Below are positions 9,162 through 18,556 of a DNA stretch of 25,721 bases, piece by piece. The DNA is from Perkinsus olseni (lineage: Eukaryota > Perkinsozoa > Perkinsida > Perkinsidae): the NCBI GenBank assembly GCA_013115135.1, contig JABANP010000638.1, forward strand, positions 1 through 25,721, read 5' to 3'. Position 1 is the first letter of the stretch. Each line of letters opens with the position of its first letter. Both the position numbers and the translations under genes were made by a program. The notes beneath the pieces were generated by a model, which was given only the letters and a program-made list of their open reading frames with translations, was not told the origin of the DNA and did not search any database.

Positions 9162-9257
9162 TCTACCTAATATAGAAGTCCCCTGTAAAGGAATAGGACG
9201 GTACTTCGCTCGGCGAAGTAGCGTTAACAATCAGTTGAAGTCTTCAACACGAAGAAT

Positions 9258-9330
9258 ACCCAATACAGGATTCGACTCTACGGCCATCGGCTCCGTAGGC
9301 AGACATTCTCTCCAGTTGAACTGATCGGAC
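9258..9330 (-). pseudogene. Degenerate tRNA-Arg-like copy 3
   Basis: Same 73-nt frame and ACG anticodon as the intact copies, with about ten changes: a mismatch in the anticodon stem (TCTGC/GCCGA), an altered T-arm, and wobble pairs in the acceptor. Belongs to the diverged third unit of the tandem array. Confidence 0.7.
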
Positions 9331-9771
9331 ACCTCAATGATATTAACCAACCCACTCCTCCTCCCTAGAAGTGAAGGGAAATGCGTCTTCATCACCGAGG
9401 AGTGAAAACCTGATCGATTCGATCAGTCGGAGGAAGCCGCTGGGCCTTAAGCGACCCAAGCTGAATCATCAGCAAGCATCGGAATTTTCTCCTGAATTCC
9501 GCACCAATATCAAGAGGATTTACGAGATATTCCGCAGACTCTGCGGCGCAGAGCCTTTTTGGGCCCCTCTTTTATTTTCTGTGCCAACCCCGAGAGAGAC
9601 TGTCAACAACTAAGGTATCTCGATACTACTGATTCTAATATCGAGTGCGCCTGATACAACTTTAATGTGAACCAAAATAGCCTGAGTTAGGCTATATAAC
9701 AACATAGGCGACATGTAAGGACATAAGATACTTACTGTATGTATCTTATGTTGCTAGTGGCGGCAGGCGCC
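9331..9771. other. Spacer between the tRNA array and the duplicated oxidase segment
   Basis: No gene seen. It holds the end of the diverged third array unit, a 1-nt-spaced palindrome at 9410-9426 (CTGATCGA, T, TCGATCAG) and an 11-bp inverted repeat ACATAAGATAC/GTATCTTATGT at 9721-9751. Confidence 0.6.
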
Positions 9772-10040
9772 CATGTGACGCTAGTGGTTTCTGCTCTCCG
9801 TTGTCCCCATCGCAAACAGCGCTGGTGGTAGGAAACCCTCAGTGACGTTTCTGCCTATCCATTTCTGGCTCTGTAGACGCGGTAAACCTGCTGTGTAATA
9901 CGGATGCGACGCTCGCATGCTGAGGTCCTCATCATGAGGATACTCGAGGTATCCCAAGGTCCAAGACGGTCGGAAGAACGCGATTGCGAAGAAGTTCGTG
10001 ACACGTGGCAGATGATACGTGCGGATGTGAATATGAACAG

Positions 10041-11699
10041 ATGTGTAGTAAGCAACGAATACTTCTCCCCCTACGTTTGGCATTAGCCTTGCTCATATCC
10101 CGATCCGTTTTGGCTGACGTTATCGATGCTATTCAGCGCTTGGTGGATGCTCTTCCGTGGCAAGTCCAAACTAAGGATATCCCGCCGCCCTATAACCCGC
10201 GATTCGATGCAGCCGGCGGTTATGTCCCGGCGGCTATGGTTCACGTATCTTCTGCTGAAGATATAATCATTACTTTGGGGATCTGTTACGAGGAAAATGC
10301 ACCCGTAGCGCTCAGGAGTACTGTTGGTCATTCCTACATTGGACAGTCAACGGTCAACGGCGGCATTATTATCAGCTTCTCGGAGTTGAAGGAACTCGAG
10401 GTTGTTGAAGAGGATGGCCGATACATTGCCAAGCTTGGTTCTGGTTTGAAACTGCTAGAGGTCTATTCAAGACTTGCTCGACATGATCCTCCCTTGGGTT
10501 TCGCTGGTGGCTCTTGCCCATCTGTTGGTGTTGCCGGTCTGGCCTCTGGTGGTGGTCGTGGCCTATCATCGGCCATGTACGGCTTAAGCGCGGATAGGGT
10601 AATCGCTGCTGAGGTTGTCGTCTACAATCGTGAGGAAGACAAGTTTGAGTTGGTCACCGCTACCGGTTACAATGAGCATTCTGATCTCCTCTTCGCTGTG
10701 CGCGGCGGTATGGGTGGCAACTATGGAGCATTAGTTTCACTCAGCTACGACACCTTCCCGGTCACCAACGTTGTCGTGATTTCCGGCAAAAACTCAGATG
10801 TAGACCCCTCGTTGCAAGCTCGAAGGATCAAAGTTTTCCAGGATTTCATGCACTCCGACGCTGCTGGCCCAGAAATCTTCGGGATTGGGAAGTTCTTGGG
10901 TGGCGGTGACATCCAATACAGTGCGCAGTGTATTTGCGACGCCCATGGTAATTGCACAACTTGCCATGCTAAACTGGATACTCTAGAAGCTGTCGTTGGG
11001 CTGCCGCGCCCTCTACGCATCGAGCAGGACTTTGGGAAGGCTATGTGGTTCTGGGCAGATTGCACTGGCCACCCTGGAGTGGATTTCTATCCGCCTGAGG
11101 GCATTGCCAGCTGCAGCGAGGAGGAGCTGGAGGAGGCTATGGACAAGTGCTTGGCCTTCGACAGAGGCGTTAACGGCGGTCCAAACAAGGCTAAATCCAT
11201 CTATTTCCCGAAGGACATGAGCGTACAGAAGCTCAGAACTCTCGCGGAAGCTGCAGTTGATCCAGTCTGCCATTCTCCCCGCGATTGCGCAATTCTCTTG
11301 GACTTCTGTGGCCATGCTATGGCGAGAGAGCCTGACGACTGTGATCAGACTGCTGGCAAATGTACCTCGTTTGACCACAGGGCGCCCGGGTGGCACATGC
11401 AAATACTGGTTTTCTGGGAAAAAGACAAGGCCACTCCCATTGGAAAGCTCGAGTGGCTGCGGAAGACTTACGACTCTGCCTTCCCTGGTTTTCTCGGTAC
11501 AGCTTACCAGAACTACATCGACTCCGACTTGGCTGATGAACGTAAATGGATTAGTCAGTACTTCCCTAACGTGGATACCTATCCGAGGCTTCAACAAGTT
11601 AAATGCCGCTATAACGCGATTGATATGTTCAACTTTGAGGCTGTTGACTTGATGACCATTAATATCCATGACAGCATATGCAGGGCAGGAACTGGCTGA
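10041..11699 (+). CDS. Secreted berberine-bridge-enzyme-like FAD-linked oxidase, copy 1
   Basis: 552 residues, no introns. The start at 10041 matches the start of copy 2 and begins a signal peptide (hydrophobic stretch about 9-24, then ADV); the in-frame ATG at 10005 would put charged and Cys residues before it. The PCMH-type FAD domain shows RSTVGHSY, whose His97 is the usual 8-alpha-histidyl FAD site, and GGSCPSVGVAG, whose Cys159 is the second covalent site in bicovalent family members, then GGG, YGLSADRV and AVRGGMGGNYG. The C-terminal BBE domain has NYIDSDL, the QYFPN region, and CRYNAIDMFNF. Between them is a Cys-rich insert (CICDAHGNCTTC). Such enzymes oxidise sugars or alkaloid-like alcohols and make H2O2; the substrate is unknown. 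Relative to copy 2 it has a longer stretch around residues 355-385. Confidence 0.93.
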   Translation: MCSKQRILLPLRLALALLISRSVLADVIDAIQRLVDALPWQVQTKDIPPPYNPRFDAAGGYVPAAMVHVSSAEDIIITLGICYEENAPVALRSTVGHSYIGQSTVNGGIIISFSELKELEVVEEDGRYIAKLGSGLKLLEVYSRLARHDPPLGFAGGSCPSVGVAGLASGGGRGLSSAMYGLSADRVIAAEVVVYNREEDKFELVTATGYNEHSDLLFAVRGGMGGNYGALVSLSYDTFPVTNVVVISGKNSDVDPSLQARRIKVFQDFMHSDAAGPEIFGIGKFLGGGDIQYSAQCICDAHGNCTTCHAKLDTLEAVVGLPRPLRIEQDFGKAMWFWADCTGHPGVDFYPPEGIASCSEEELEEAMDKCLAFDRGVNGGPNKAKSIYFPKDMSVQKLRTLAEAAVDPVCHSPRDCAILLDFCGHAMAREPDDCDQTAGKCTSFDHRAPGWHMQILVFWEKDKATPIGKLEWLRKTYDSAFPGFLGTAYQNYIDSDLADERKWISQYFPNVDTYPRLQQVKCRYNAIDMFNFEAVDLMTINIHDSICRAGTG

Positions 11700-11931
11700 A
11701 ACGGTCCGGTTCCATGCCGATCAACTTGCCGTAAGCCCCGAACTTCTTTGTTCGCTCGGTTCAATACTAGGCTACCTACACCATTCTTTCTAGCTTGAAG
11801 TAAGTTTCCTGACGTTAAGTCACTGATCTCGGTCAAGATGCTTTGTTATCTGGGAGTAATGGGTGGTGGGGGCAAACGAGCATTAGCGCTCCTCCTTCTG
11901 AGCTGCTCAGACAGAGCACGGTACACTACGC

Positions 11932-12156
11932 CTGGGTGACCAGTTCACACAGCAAAATTCACGACTTCACACCCGCGAACTCGATGTGTCGCACCGCGAG
12001 ATTAACGCGAAGTTTGACCAGTATCTCTCGGTCACTTCTGATCTACAGAAGCTTTGCGACACCTATTGGAGGGCGTGGATCGACAGAGAAGAGCTAGGTG
12101 GCACCAACAGGGAAGTAGTAGCTGCCGCACGCGCCCAGTATTCATGTGGATACTGA
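11932..12156 (+). pseudogene. Coding-like fragment downstream of oxidase copy 1
   Basis: An open stretch of 74 codons without an ATG ends at a TGA. Its composition is coiled-coil-like, rich in Glu, Gln, Asp and Leu with few Pro. The corresponding region of the second copy (about 23427-23640) starts in the same frame, but a one-base deletion and palindromic insertions break it. It could be an exon of an old gene carried along in the duplication. No family recognised. Confidence 0.3.
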
Positions 12157-12333
12157 ACTCGAGCGAGCTGATGATTGCGGAATGAATTAGACATGTACGA
12201 TGATGACACGAGTGTGGGAAGTGTTGTATCGCCAGACAAGGTTTCCGGTTTTTTGGAAAAGCATAAAGCAAAGAGTACCATCAAGTCCCGAAAATAGATA
12301 TCCTCGTCAGCGGATTTGGCTTCTTTGATCATG

Positions 12334-12480
12334 AGATCGACTCGATCTGCTCGAAGTCCCTCACCAAAATTTAGTGACCAAATTGAACGCCATATTCGGG
12401 CCGAATAGGGGGAACAGCTTATTCCGAATATGCGTTATCCGATTCTTTATCCTACATGACCGACGCCGTCGGTCCGACGG
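12334..12480. repeat. Cluster of 1-nt-spaced palindromes, copy-1 flank
   Basis: AGATCGA/TCGATCT around C (12334-12348), then linked GACCGACG, C, CGTCGGTC and CCGTCGG, T, CCGACGG (12458-12480). The second segmental copy lacks the first (it keeps only the left arm) and has a different palindrome in place of the others. Confidence 0.85.
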
Positions 12481-12673
12481 CCATGTCAGGTGACGCCTGG
12501 ACCTGAGGTAGGTGTGGAAGCTTGGAGATGGACGGAAAGACGCGAGGGGCACCCGGCTGTGAAGTTCTCAGTGAGAACCCAACTTCGGTTACCCAAAGCG
12601 GAGTGAAACGGAAACGTTCAATGAGTGGGGTGAACGCTCACCGCTCTCCAGGAAAGCCTCTCCTGCCAACGAT

Positions 12674-12823
12674 ATGATGGGACATTGGTTCGAAGGTTCT
12701 GAAAGTGAAGAAAGGAGTGGAGAGTCGTGCGCCTCAGACGAAGAGGATGATATAAATGGGGCTCGGGCGAGCAAGAATATCGATGAAGCCAAACAAGAGC
12801 TTCAGTCGCGCACTGTACAGTGA
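12674..12823 (+). CDS. Short acidic ORF, conserved between the duplicates
   Basis: 49 residues beginning MMGHWFEGSESE and containing SDEEDDING. The other copy (24188) starts MVGDWLEDSDS and shares DEEDDING and SKNI. Differences are mostly conservative (Glu/Asp, Phe/Leu) or silent, which favours past coding selection, possibly as the first exon of a gene. Similarity stops near ARASKNIDEA, where the duplication ends. Function unknown. Confidence 0.35.
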   Translation: MMGHWFEGSESEERSGESCASDEEDDINGARASKNIDEAKQELQSRTVQ

Positions 12824-12901
12824 ATAGAAATTAGATGTGGTCTGCGATGTCGACGAATCAGCGATGCTGAAATGCTTACCCTCGACTCCCACTGTGTTAG
12901 C

Positions 12902-13036
12902 AATGAGATGATCTCATTGAGATCATTGAGGTAGTGAATCTGACTAATAGTCAGTGACTATGAATGAATCCTCTGTGAGAGCGTGATCTTTGTCAGGCAC
13001 ATAAAGGCGGGTGAGGAATTGCAGCAATTCAATTGC
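12902..13036. repeat. Linked 1-nt-spaced palindromes
   Basis: AATGAGAT, G, ATCTCATT overlaps ATGATCTCA, T, TGAGATCAT (12902-12926). CTGACTA, A, TAGTCAG continues with G and TGACTA (12940-12960). GAATTGC, A, GCAATTC continues to AATTGC (13016-13036). Each is an arm, complement, arm series with single-base joints. Confidence 0.9.
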
Positions 13037-13743
13037 TGATTGACTATGGGCGTAACTCCTGGCGAGAGCAACAAACAACACCTTCGGAGCCCGTGCAGCC
13101 CGGTGCTGCCACTTCCGAGGTACTAAACACTCCCCCAGCTATGCGAGTAATAATTACGTAACAGATTCAAGTTAAATCATTCAACCACTCACGCCGAATA
13201 CGACAAATAATTACACTGGGATCCAAGGCGCTTCGACTCCACCAACCAACATCGAGCATCTCGAGCAATCATCAACATCATCGAACTCTTCGAGCTAGGA
13301 AGCTTAACGTGACTGTAGGGGACAACAATCAGGCCTCTGCATGCGAGACGAGTCTCGGTACCGCTCGCCGCTCGCTCGCCGAGACTCGGGCCAAAAGTGG
13401 AGAAAAGACACGCGGATTCAAGCCACGCAGCCGTCGATCACTTTTTCCCTTGGTTTCCAATCTGGGGGTTGGGCTGACCCAATGGGTCGTGATGGTATAC
13501 TGCCAGTACACTGCCTTTTCAGTTGTACTTTTGCCCGTTCAGCATGAGTTGGTATGAGCGTGTCTGAGTCAGACGGCCTGACAGAATAGCTCGTGTCGTC
13601 ATGCCCTCACGAGCTATGAGGTACACTATTATTATTTCATGACGAGGTCGCCTACATCGTATGACGTCGTCGTAATTTATCACCAGCAAACTCCCAGCCG
13701 GGCACGATGACAATCTCAATCACACTCATTGCTATACATTGAA
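13037..13743. other. Non-coding stretch between acidic ORF and MITE
   Basis: No gene supported. It contains a 10-bp inverted repeat CGAGTCTCGG/CCGAGACTCG around 20 nt near 13350-13390, GTCTGA, G, TCAGAC at 13562-13574, and 9-bp arms TAGCTCGTG/CACGAGCTA near 13588-13618. Open frames on both strands around 13310-13550 overlap each other and look random. Confidence 0.45.
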
Positions 13744-13745
13744 TA

Positions 13746-14251
13746 AAGGGAGTTTCAAAACTTCGTGAACAACTCTGAACTCTTGAAATTTCTCAACGAC
13801 CGACTGTACGAAACTGAAACTTTGTGATATTATGGCTAACATGGTGAGGAATGGACGTGGCTGTTGTAAAGACTCTCTTTTTCGGGACCAACGAGCATGT
13901 CGTGTCTGTCGGTTTCATCTCACGCTGGTGGGGATGCGCTCGACTTGAGTTAATTGAGAGGCATTGGGGCTCGAAAGAAGGCTGGAAACTTATCTCACGT
14001 TAATCAGCGGACTCGGAACCCCCTAGACCCGATGGAGTCGGGAGATAAAAATTTTCAGTGTTCCACAGCCCTTGTGACTTGCTCAACTCCCTCAGCAGTC
14101 ACGCCTAGGACGGCGCGACTGAAGATGCCATAATAGCCATGTTCATTCGTCACCATGCTAGCTATACTCTCACAAAGTTTCAGTTTCGTACGGTCGGTCG
14201 TTGAGAAATTTCAAGAGTTCAAAGTTGTTCACGAAGTTTTGAAACTCCCTT
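13746..14251. mobile_element. MITE with long terminal inverted repeats and TA target duplication
   Basis: Left end 13746-13867 and right end 14131-14251 are inverted copies of about 120 bp with roughly a dozen mismatches, both starting AAGGGAGTTTCAAAAC at the outer edge. TA flanks both sides (13744-13745 and 14252-14253), which is the target duplication of Tc1/mariner-type elements. The 260-nt core has no transposase frame, so the 506-bp element is non-autonomous. The close match of the two ends suggests recent activity. Confidence 0.87.
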
Positions 14252-14321
14252 TAGTATATATTTTGGTTGTCGAGTCGCCAACCTAGCGCATTTGTGCACG
14301 TTACGCAGCCACTGAGAACTT

Positions 14322-14356
14322 GTACGGAGTCCGTAGTACGGACTCCGTACTACGGA
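14322..14356. repeat. Five alternating hexamer arms with single-base joints
   Basis: TACGGA (14323), TCCGTA (14330), TACGGA (14337), TCCGTA (14344) and TACGGA (14351) follow one another, each separated by exactly one base (g, g, c, c). This creates overlapping perfect palindromes with arms of 14 bp (14322-14350) and 13 bp (14330-14356). It lies 70 bp outside the MITE. Confidence 0.95.
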
Positions 14357-14668
14357 TGTTGAAAACGTCACATTGCATCGCTATCAACTCAGCGTAGCCT
14401 CTCAACTCCGGCTAAGTTACCTCGCTAACGCAAAACAAACTACTCCAAAATAGAGAACGCATCTTGATGAAGACTAATCATATCATGCAAAGTGCGCTAA
14501 CTGTAGACCACAGTCTGTAGTTAGTAACCGTACCTGCACATAGTACGGACATCGTGCCCTCCACTATGCGAAGTTGACTCACAGCTCTCACTCATCACTT
14601 CTTCATTGGGTTCCTCAAGAACGCATTTGTGGTTTGAATTATCAACAGTGACTCGAGAGTGTTAGGCT

Positions 14669-15184
14669 TCAGCTCTGTTCTACGCATGCCGAGCTGATTT
14701 CGTGCACGGCTGAAAATGCCCTCACAGGAGCAAGTGGTAAGGGTAAAGAACTGCGCACACGCAGGTAGAGCTCCCTGGTCAGCTTAAGCACTTCGCATCT
14801 TACCTGATCAACCTCTTCGGTGAAACTACGCCCAGAGTCTGTATGAGAAGGGACGCGAGGCTTACAAGCACTTTTATCGTATTTATTTTTAGAACAACAA
14901 CGGAATAGCATGGACCAACCTAGCGCCCCTCCGCCTAGGGCTGATAAGGTCGACACTCTCTCGAAGGACAAACCGGGCAATGCCATTTCCGCAATGGTCC
15001 TGTGGCTGAGCAAGACTTGTTCGTGTTCGATCACACGTTCGATCATGTGATCGAACACGACGAGGTAGCACTCAATGACGAGGTCTTTCGAACCTGTACA
15101 GACAAATGGCATGGAGAAGCCTTCACCAAACAAAAGGATAAGACAGACAGTATAGGGGCCTATACGGCAATGCCGTAACGGCAT
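14669..15184 (-). CDS. Hypothetical ORF, doubtful
   Basis: A 171-codon open frame with no recognised domain. A middle part of about 100 residues (from GFSMPFVC to the Cys-rich CCSKNKYDKSACKP) has plausible composition. The start overlaps the palindromic chain at 15164-15184, and another palindromic block (15019-15057, outer GTGTTCGATCACA/TGTGATCGAACAC arms) lies in frame within it. Either a relic of a gene enlarged by palindromes or a chance frame. Confidence 0.25.
   Translation of the reverse strand: MPLRHCRIGPYTVCLILLFGEGFSMPFVCTGSKDLVIECYLVVFDHMIERVIEHEQVLLSHRTIAEMALPGLSFERVSTLSALGGGALGWSMLFRCCSKNKYDKSACKPRVPSHTDSGRSFTEEVDQVRCEVLKLTRELYLRVRSSLPLPLAPVRAFSAVHEISSACVEQS
15164..15184. repeat. 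Triple-arm palindromic chain
   Basis: ACGGCA, A, TGCCGT, A, ACGGCA with 1-nt joints; the second pair extends to 7-bp arms (15170-15184). TATAGG/CCTATA around GG lies just before it. Confidence 0.9.
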
Positions 15185-15294
15185 AGGGTATGCCTCGTTA
15201 TAAGGGCCGTCCCTAAGTTACAGCGCAAGCTAAGAGACTAAAAGGAATTTCAAATTGAGATTCTCAATGACGTATTGATCTGAAGAAGCTCCAG

Positions 15295-15393
15295 CTCATT
15301 AATGATACCTGGAGGTAAATCCGAGGCTTCCTCGCGGAGTTGCCACAAGAGCATGTATGCCAAGAGAACTAATGTGTCCCTACTATCATAATC
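15295..15393 (-). pseudogene. Relic coding block, paralogous to 25327-25422
   Basis: On the minus strand the block reads as a frame containing MLLWQLREEASDLPPGIINE. The copy at 25327-25422 gives the same frame with two stop codons but mostly third-position or conservative changes elsewhere. Both therefore seem to descend from one protein-coding sequence. Family unknown. Confidence 0.45.
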
Positions 15394-15403
15394 CGCCGCA
15401 GTG

Positions 15404-15448
15404 TCCGTTGCCAACGGACCGTTGGCAACGGAGCGTTGCCGGGCAACG
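15404..15448. repeat. Four-arm palindromic chain plus a further hairpin
   Basis: CCGTTG, C, CAACGG, A, CCGTTG, G, CAACGG; read as a whole it is one palindrome with 14-bp arms and a 1-nt centre (15404-15432). CGTTGCC, G, GGCAACG follows at 15434-15448. The paralogous block near 25400 lacks this material. Confidence 0.95.
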
Positions 15449-15543
15449 GTTACCCGTACTCGTGGCGTTGTAGGAATAATATCTAGTGCGATCTGACTCG
15501 ACTTGAATGGAAGAAACAATAATTATGATAGGGACGGCCCTTA

Positions 15544-16890
15544 AGGGGCCCACGGATTCATCCGTTTGTTTGGCTGTGTCGCACGTCATTGCTGGATTCT
15601 TCGATCGCCTGAGTAACATACAACGCAGTGAACCGAAAGCATGATAGATGATGAGTTGTGAATTACCATCTTCGAAAAAATTTGTCCCGGCGGAGGCCGA
15701 GATTGAATCCTATAAGAGGTTAGATGCATCGTGATATAAACTCGCACATTCTTATCCTAGGTTGACCGCAGAGAACAAACGGACACCGGCTGCCAATTTC
15801 TCAGCAAACGGTCCAGCTGGTGAGCGAACTCTGTCTTATTTGTATTGCGCCTCTCGTCACTAAGGCGGGGTGGGAGGAAAGTTGGTTTGTGGTATACATG
15901 GTGGACCAGTCTGGAGCCCTGGGACTTTGGCGAGATTTGATTCATGGTACGAGCTATCAATACGTGTTTTATGGGCTGCATGTCTCAATGATAGAAAATA
16001 CAATGCAATGCAAAGCGCCATCGAAGCGAGTCGCGATGTCATTCCTAACACTCGGAACAGTATTATTTAGTTCCAGTTTAAGCAGAGCCACCACAACAGC
16101 AAGATTCTCCCGGCAAAGACGGCGGTGGTAGCTAACGATACGGCGGAGTATCGCTCAGAGGGGACTCGGAGAGACGATTCAACTCGGTGAGCGATAGACG
16201 GAGACTCCATCATGGAGTGACTAAGATCGGGCTGCAAGAATGTTTAACAAGCATTGGTTGTCGTCGACAAGCACTGATGATCGACACCATTCAAGGGTGT
16301 GTGGAGACCGATCCCATGCACTGCACCCCACGCCGGTGTCGACGACAAATTGGTTCCGTGATCGTGACGGTTTTATGCGGCGCACTGCCTCCTGCGAAGG
16401 GCAGCGTCCGCAGCGGTCCTTCGCATGAGACGAAAAATAATGGTAATAATCAGGAAATTTAACGAATCCCTTTTTGCTAACACAAGACCAGTTTTCAACT
16501 AATTTGACAGCTGAATTTGCAGAGTGGGACAACGGTGACGGAAGCAGCGACGGAGAAGAAAATGACGGAAGGTAGAAAAACGTCCCTAACGACGAAAATA
16601 ACAGCAGCGACGGCTCCGACGAAAGTAACATGACAAACCACTGTTAAAACGGTGAATTTTTCATGATTCACTCAGGTTCGGATGAAGAGGAAGGAATCAT
16701 GACTCATGATTCATGAGTGAGGACGATACATCTCAGAATGCAGATCCTGCAAGTGAGTAGCACACTCTTTGAAAGGAATCAAGCAAGATCGTTAATGTTA
16801 CTTTATTCATTACCAAATAACATACTCCAGCAATTGGAGGGGGAAAACAGCGAGGCATTACTAGGCTACAGAACACAAATTTGAATTATA
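15544..16890. other. Long stretch without a supported gene
   Basis: Several frames of 60-136 codons overlap on both strands without domains. A short acidic run (about 16518-16577, Asp/Gly/Glu/Ser-rich, ending at a stop) recalls the acidic ORF at 12674 but is not alignable with confidence. Palindromes: ACTCCAT, C, ATGGAGT (16204-16218), TTGTCG, T, CGACAA (16258-16270), ACTCATGA, T, TCATGAGT (16702-16718), and 8-bp arms TGCGAAGG/CCTTCGCA around 16395-16430. Confidence 0.45.
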
Positions 16891-17313
16891 TCAGTCTCTG
16901 TTGTAAATCGACTCTGGAAGATCGTCCGGGCTTTGAGGAACTGAGAGTGACGGTCCCCGATGCTTCCGTCTCTCCTTCCTAAATGGCTCTATCTCCGCCA
17001 TACTTTTGCTCTTCACGTAATGCGGCATTACTACAGCCGCAAGTATTCCCGGCTGTTCTTGATCTTCGGTCCATTTCGTCGCTCTCCATCCTATAGGGAT
17101 AATATTCGCAGAAGCCCCAACATCACCTTTTGCGAAGCCTTCGCAGCGAAGGTGCCTAGTCTCCCGATGATGGAGACTGGTACGCCCGATGCTCCTCTGA
17201 ACTTCAGAGTCTGAAGCAGCTTTTAAAAAGCTGCTTTTTGGTTGCGTTGTTGGTGAGGTCAGTGTGCGGCGAAAACTTATTGAACAAGAACGGTAGCGAA
17301 GTCGATAGGCCAA
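16891..17313 (-). CDS. Hypothetical ORF with palindrome-rich N-terminal part
   Basis: 140 codons. The C-terminal 75 residues (from about GASANIIPIGW to the stop) look like genuine coding sequence, with many Lys/Glu/Arg and a Pro/Ser tail. The N-terminal half is built over three palindromic chains (17131-17236) and is probably not original; a 3' splice site could precede the C-terminal part near 17128. No family recognised. Probably a last exon or a relic. Confidence 0.3.
   Translation of the reverse strand: MAYRLRYRSCSISFRRTLTSPTTQPKSSFLKAASDSEVQRSIGRTSLHHRETRHLRCEGFAKGDVGASANIIPIGWRATKWTEDQEQPGILAAVVMPHYVKSKSMAEIEPFRKERRKHRGPSLSVPQSPDDLPESIYNRD
17131..17236. repeat. Three palindromic chains in about 100 bp
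   Basis: TGCGAAG, C, CTTCGC, A, GCGAAGG (17131-17152). CTCTGAA, C, TTCAGA, G, TCTGAAG (17195-17216). The last arm runs directly into AAGCAGCTTTT, A, AAAAGCTGCTT (17214-17236, 11-bp arms). All centres are one base. Confidence 0.95.
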
Positions 17314-17994
17314 ATAGAGAGGGGTCTAGCTCGAAAGTTTGGAGTCAAAACTGTCGTGAACGCGAGCCCCTATGATAGGGGCTATGATAGGGGCCCTATC
17401 CACGTGGGACTCTAAAGAGGTCTTCAAAACGAAGGTAGCTGCAGCGTGAACTTCACGCCGTGAAGCGTGGAGCGATGAAGATTTCATCATGAAACTTGTG
17501 CTTCAATCATCTGGATGGTGGCACCATTCTCAAGGTTTATTTTCTCTTATCCCCGCCTCGGATACGAGAAATACCATTAGCCAAGAATTACAAGGTGACG
17601 TGTATTTCCTAAGACCCTTGCTCACCGAGACACTCTTAGTACACAATATACGATATAGCTGGACCAGCTGGTTGAGTACATTCCATACGCAACCAGGAAC
17701 AATCGGGCTGGTCGAGATGGATCGGCCGCCTTAAGGTCGGAGTGCAACAGGCTGAGTGACTTACCGTGAATCCATGCCTCGTATCATATCATATGATTCA
17801 TATGGACCAATCAACCGTTATCTCGAGCAGGAATACATCGAGTACGGAGAATGATCGAGCCCCGTGTATCTCCTCGTGCCTCAGACGGTCTGAGTCAGAC
17901 ATCAAGGCAACAATCAAGCATAAACAGAACGATCAGTATATCGCTGTTGGAAACAGACTTGAAACTGAAAGATCGAGGACAGTCGAGAAGTGCC
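17314..17994. other. Non-coding stretch with palindromic chains
   Basis: No gene supported. AGCCCCTAT, G, ATAGGGGCT (17365-17383) is followed by a partial repeat of the same arm. GCGTGAA, C, TTCACGC overlaps CTTCACG, C, CGTGAAG (17444-17465). TTTCAT, C, ATGAAA lies at 17482-17494, CATATGA, T, TCATATG at 17790-17804, and TCAGAC, G, GTCTGA, G, TCAGAC at 17881-17900. Confidence 0.75.
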
Positions 17995-18104
17995 TCACCG
18001 GAGAATAGAAGAAGACTTCGACGAAGAGCTCATCGGCGGCCCAGCCTCAGCAGCGATTTGCATGGCGTAACGGTCATAAGCAGGACCAAATTCCCCGCGG
18101 GGTC

Positions 18105-18128
18105 CCTTCAGCCTGAAGGCTTCAGGCT
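18105..18128. repeat. Palindromic chain at the 3' frame break of the methyltransferase relic
   Basis: CCTTCAG, C, CTGAAG, G, CTTCAGG: overlapping palindromes with 7- and 9-bp arms and 1-nt centres. It separates the EERSL frame from the GPAYDRY frame. Confidence 0.95.
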
Positions 18129-18556
18129 CCTCTCTTCGGGTAGAGGTGTCGCAGGCACCACAAACGGGGTCCACATGATACTCAGCGTAATGTGATTCAC
18201 CGTATAAGATGGGAAACTCCATAGGAGACACAGGAAACCACCACCAGCCGGATGGCGTACCAGATTGTACGGGAAGGAAGTGATAAGGCGAGCTTCCGGC
18301 TTCTCATCTGACCCAAGTTTGTAGCGTTTAGTACTGAATATATGGCCGGGCATAACCAGTATCGCTGCCGTGATATACACTGCTGCGATTACGCTGATAC
18401 TGCCAGATACAACGACATGGCCAAGTGAGAGAGCTGCTGGGTCAAAGCGTCGGCAGTCGCTAACCGGTGTCCAATAGGAGGACAGGAAGAACGTTATAGG
18501 ACTCATGGAGGCGAACAACGGCCTCTCGTACGGTTGGTCGGCAATACCTAAAACCT

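Larger units (their letters stand above)
9772..12799 (+). repeat. Segmental duplication, copy 1
   Basis: Upstream flank, oxidase coding region and about 1.1 kb of downstream flank all align in order with 20991-24312. The coding parts are very similar; the flanks are similar with many short insertions, most of them palindromic and private to one copy. The second copy lies about 11.2 kb away in the same orientation. Confidence 0.9.
15201..15543. mobile_element. Candidate 343-bp element with 15-bp terminal inverted repeats
   Basis: TAAGGGCCGTCCCTA at 15201-15215 is the exact reverse complement of 15529-15543. No transposase and no clear target duplication were found. Inside lie a relic coding block (15295-15393) and a palindromic chain (15404-15448). 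It may be a MITE or a chance pairing. Confidence 0.4.

Noticed and set aside
8769..9230. 153-codon minus-strand frame
   Set aside because: It runs through tRNA-Ser and repeat sequence; chance frame.
10005..10040. Upstream ATG of oxidase copy 1 (12 extra residues)
   Set aside because: Copy 2 has no equivalent, and the addition would bury the signal peptide behind acidic and Cys residues.
11013..11669. 218-codon antisense frame in oxidase copy 1
   Set aside because: Shadow of the strongly coding plus strand.
15820..16131. 103-codon plus-strand frame
   Set aside because: No domain, overlapping antisense frame of similar length, no splice support.
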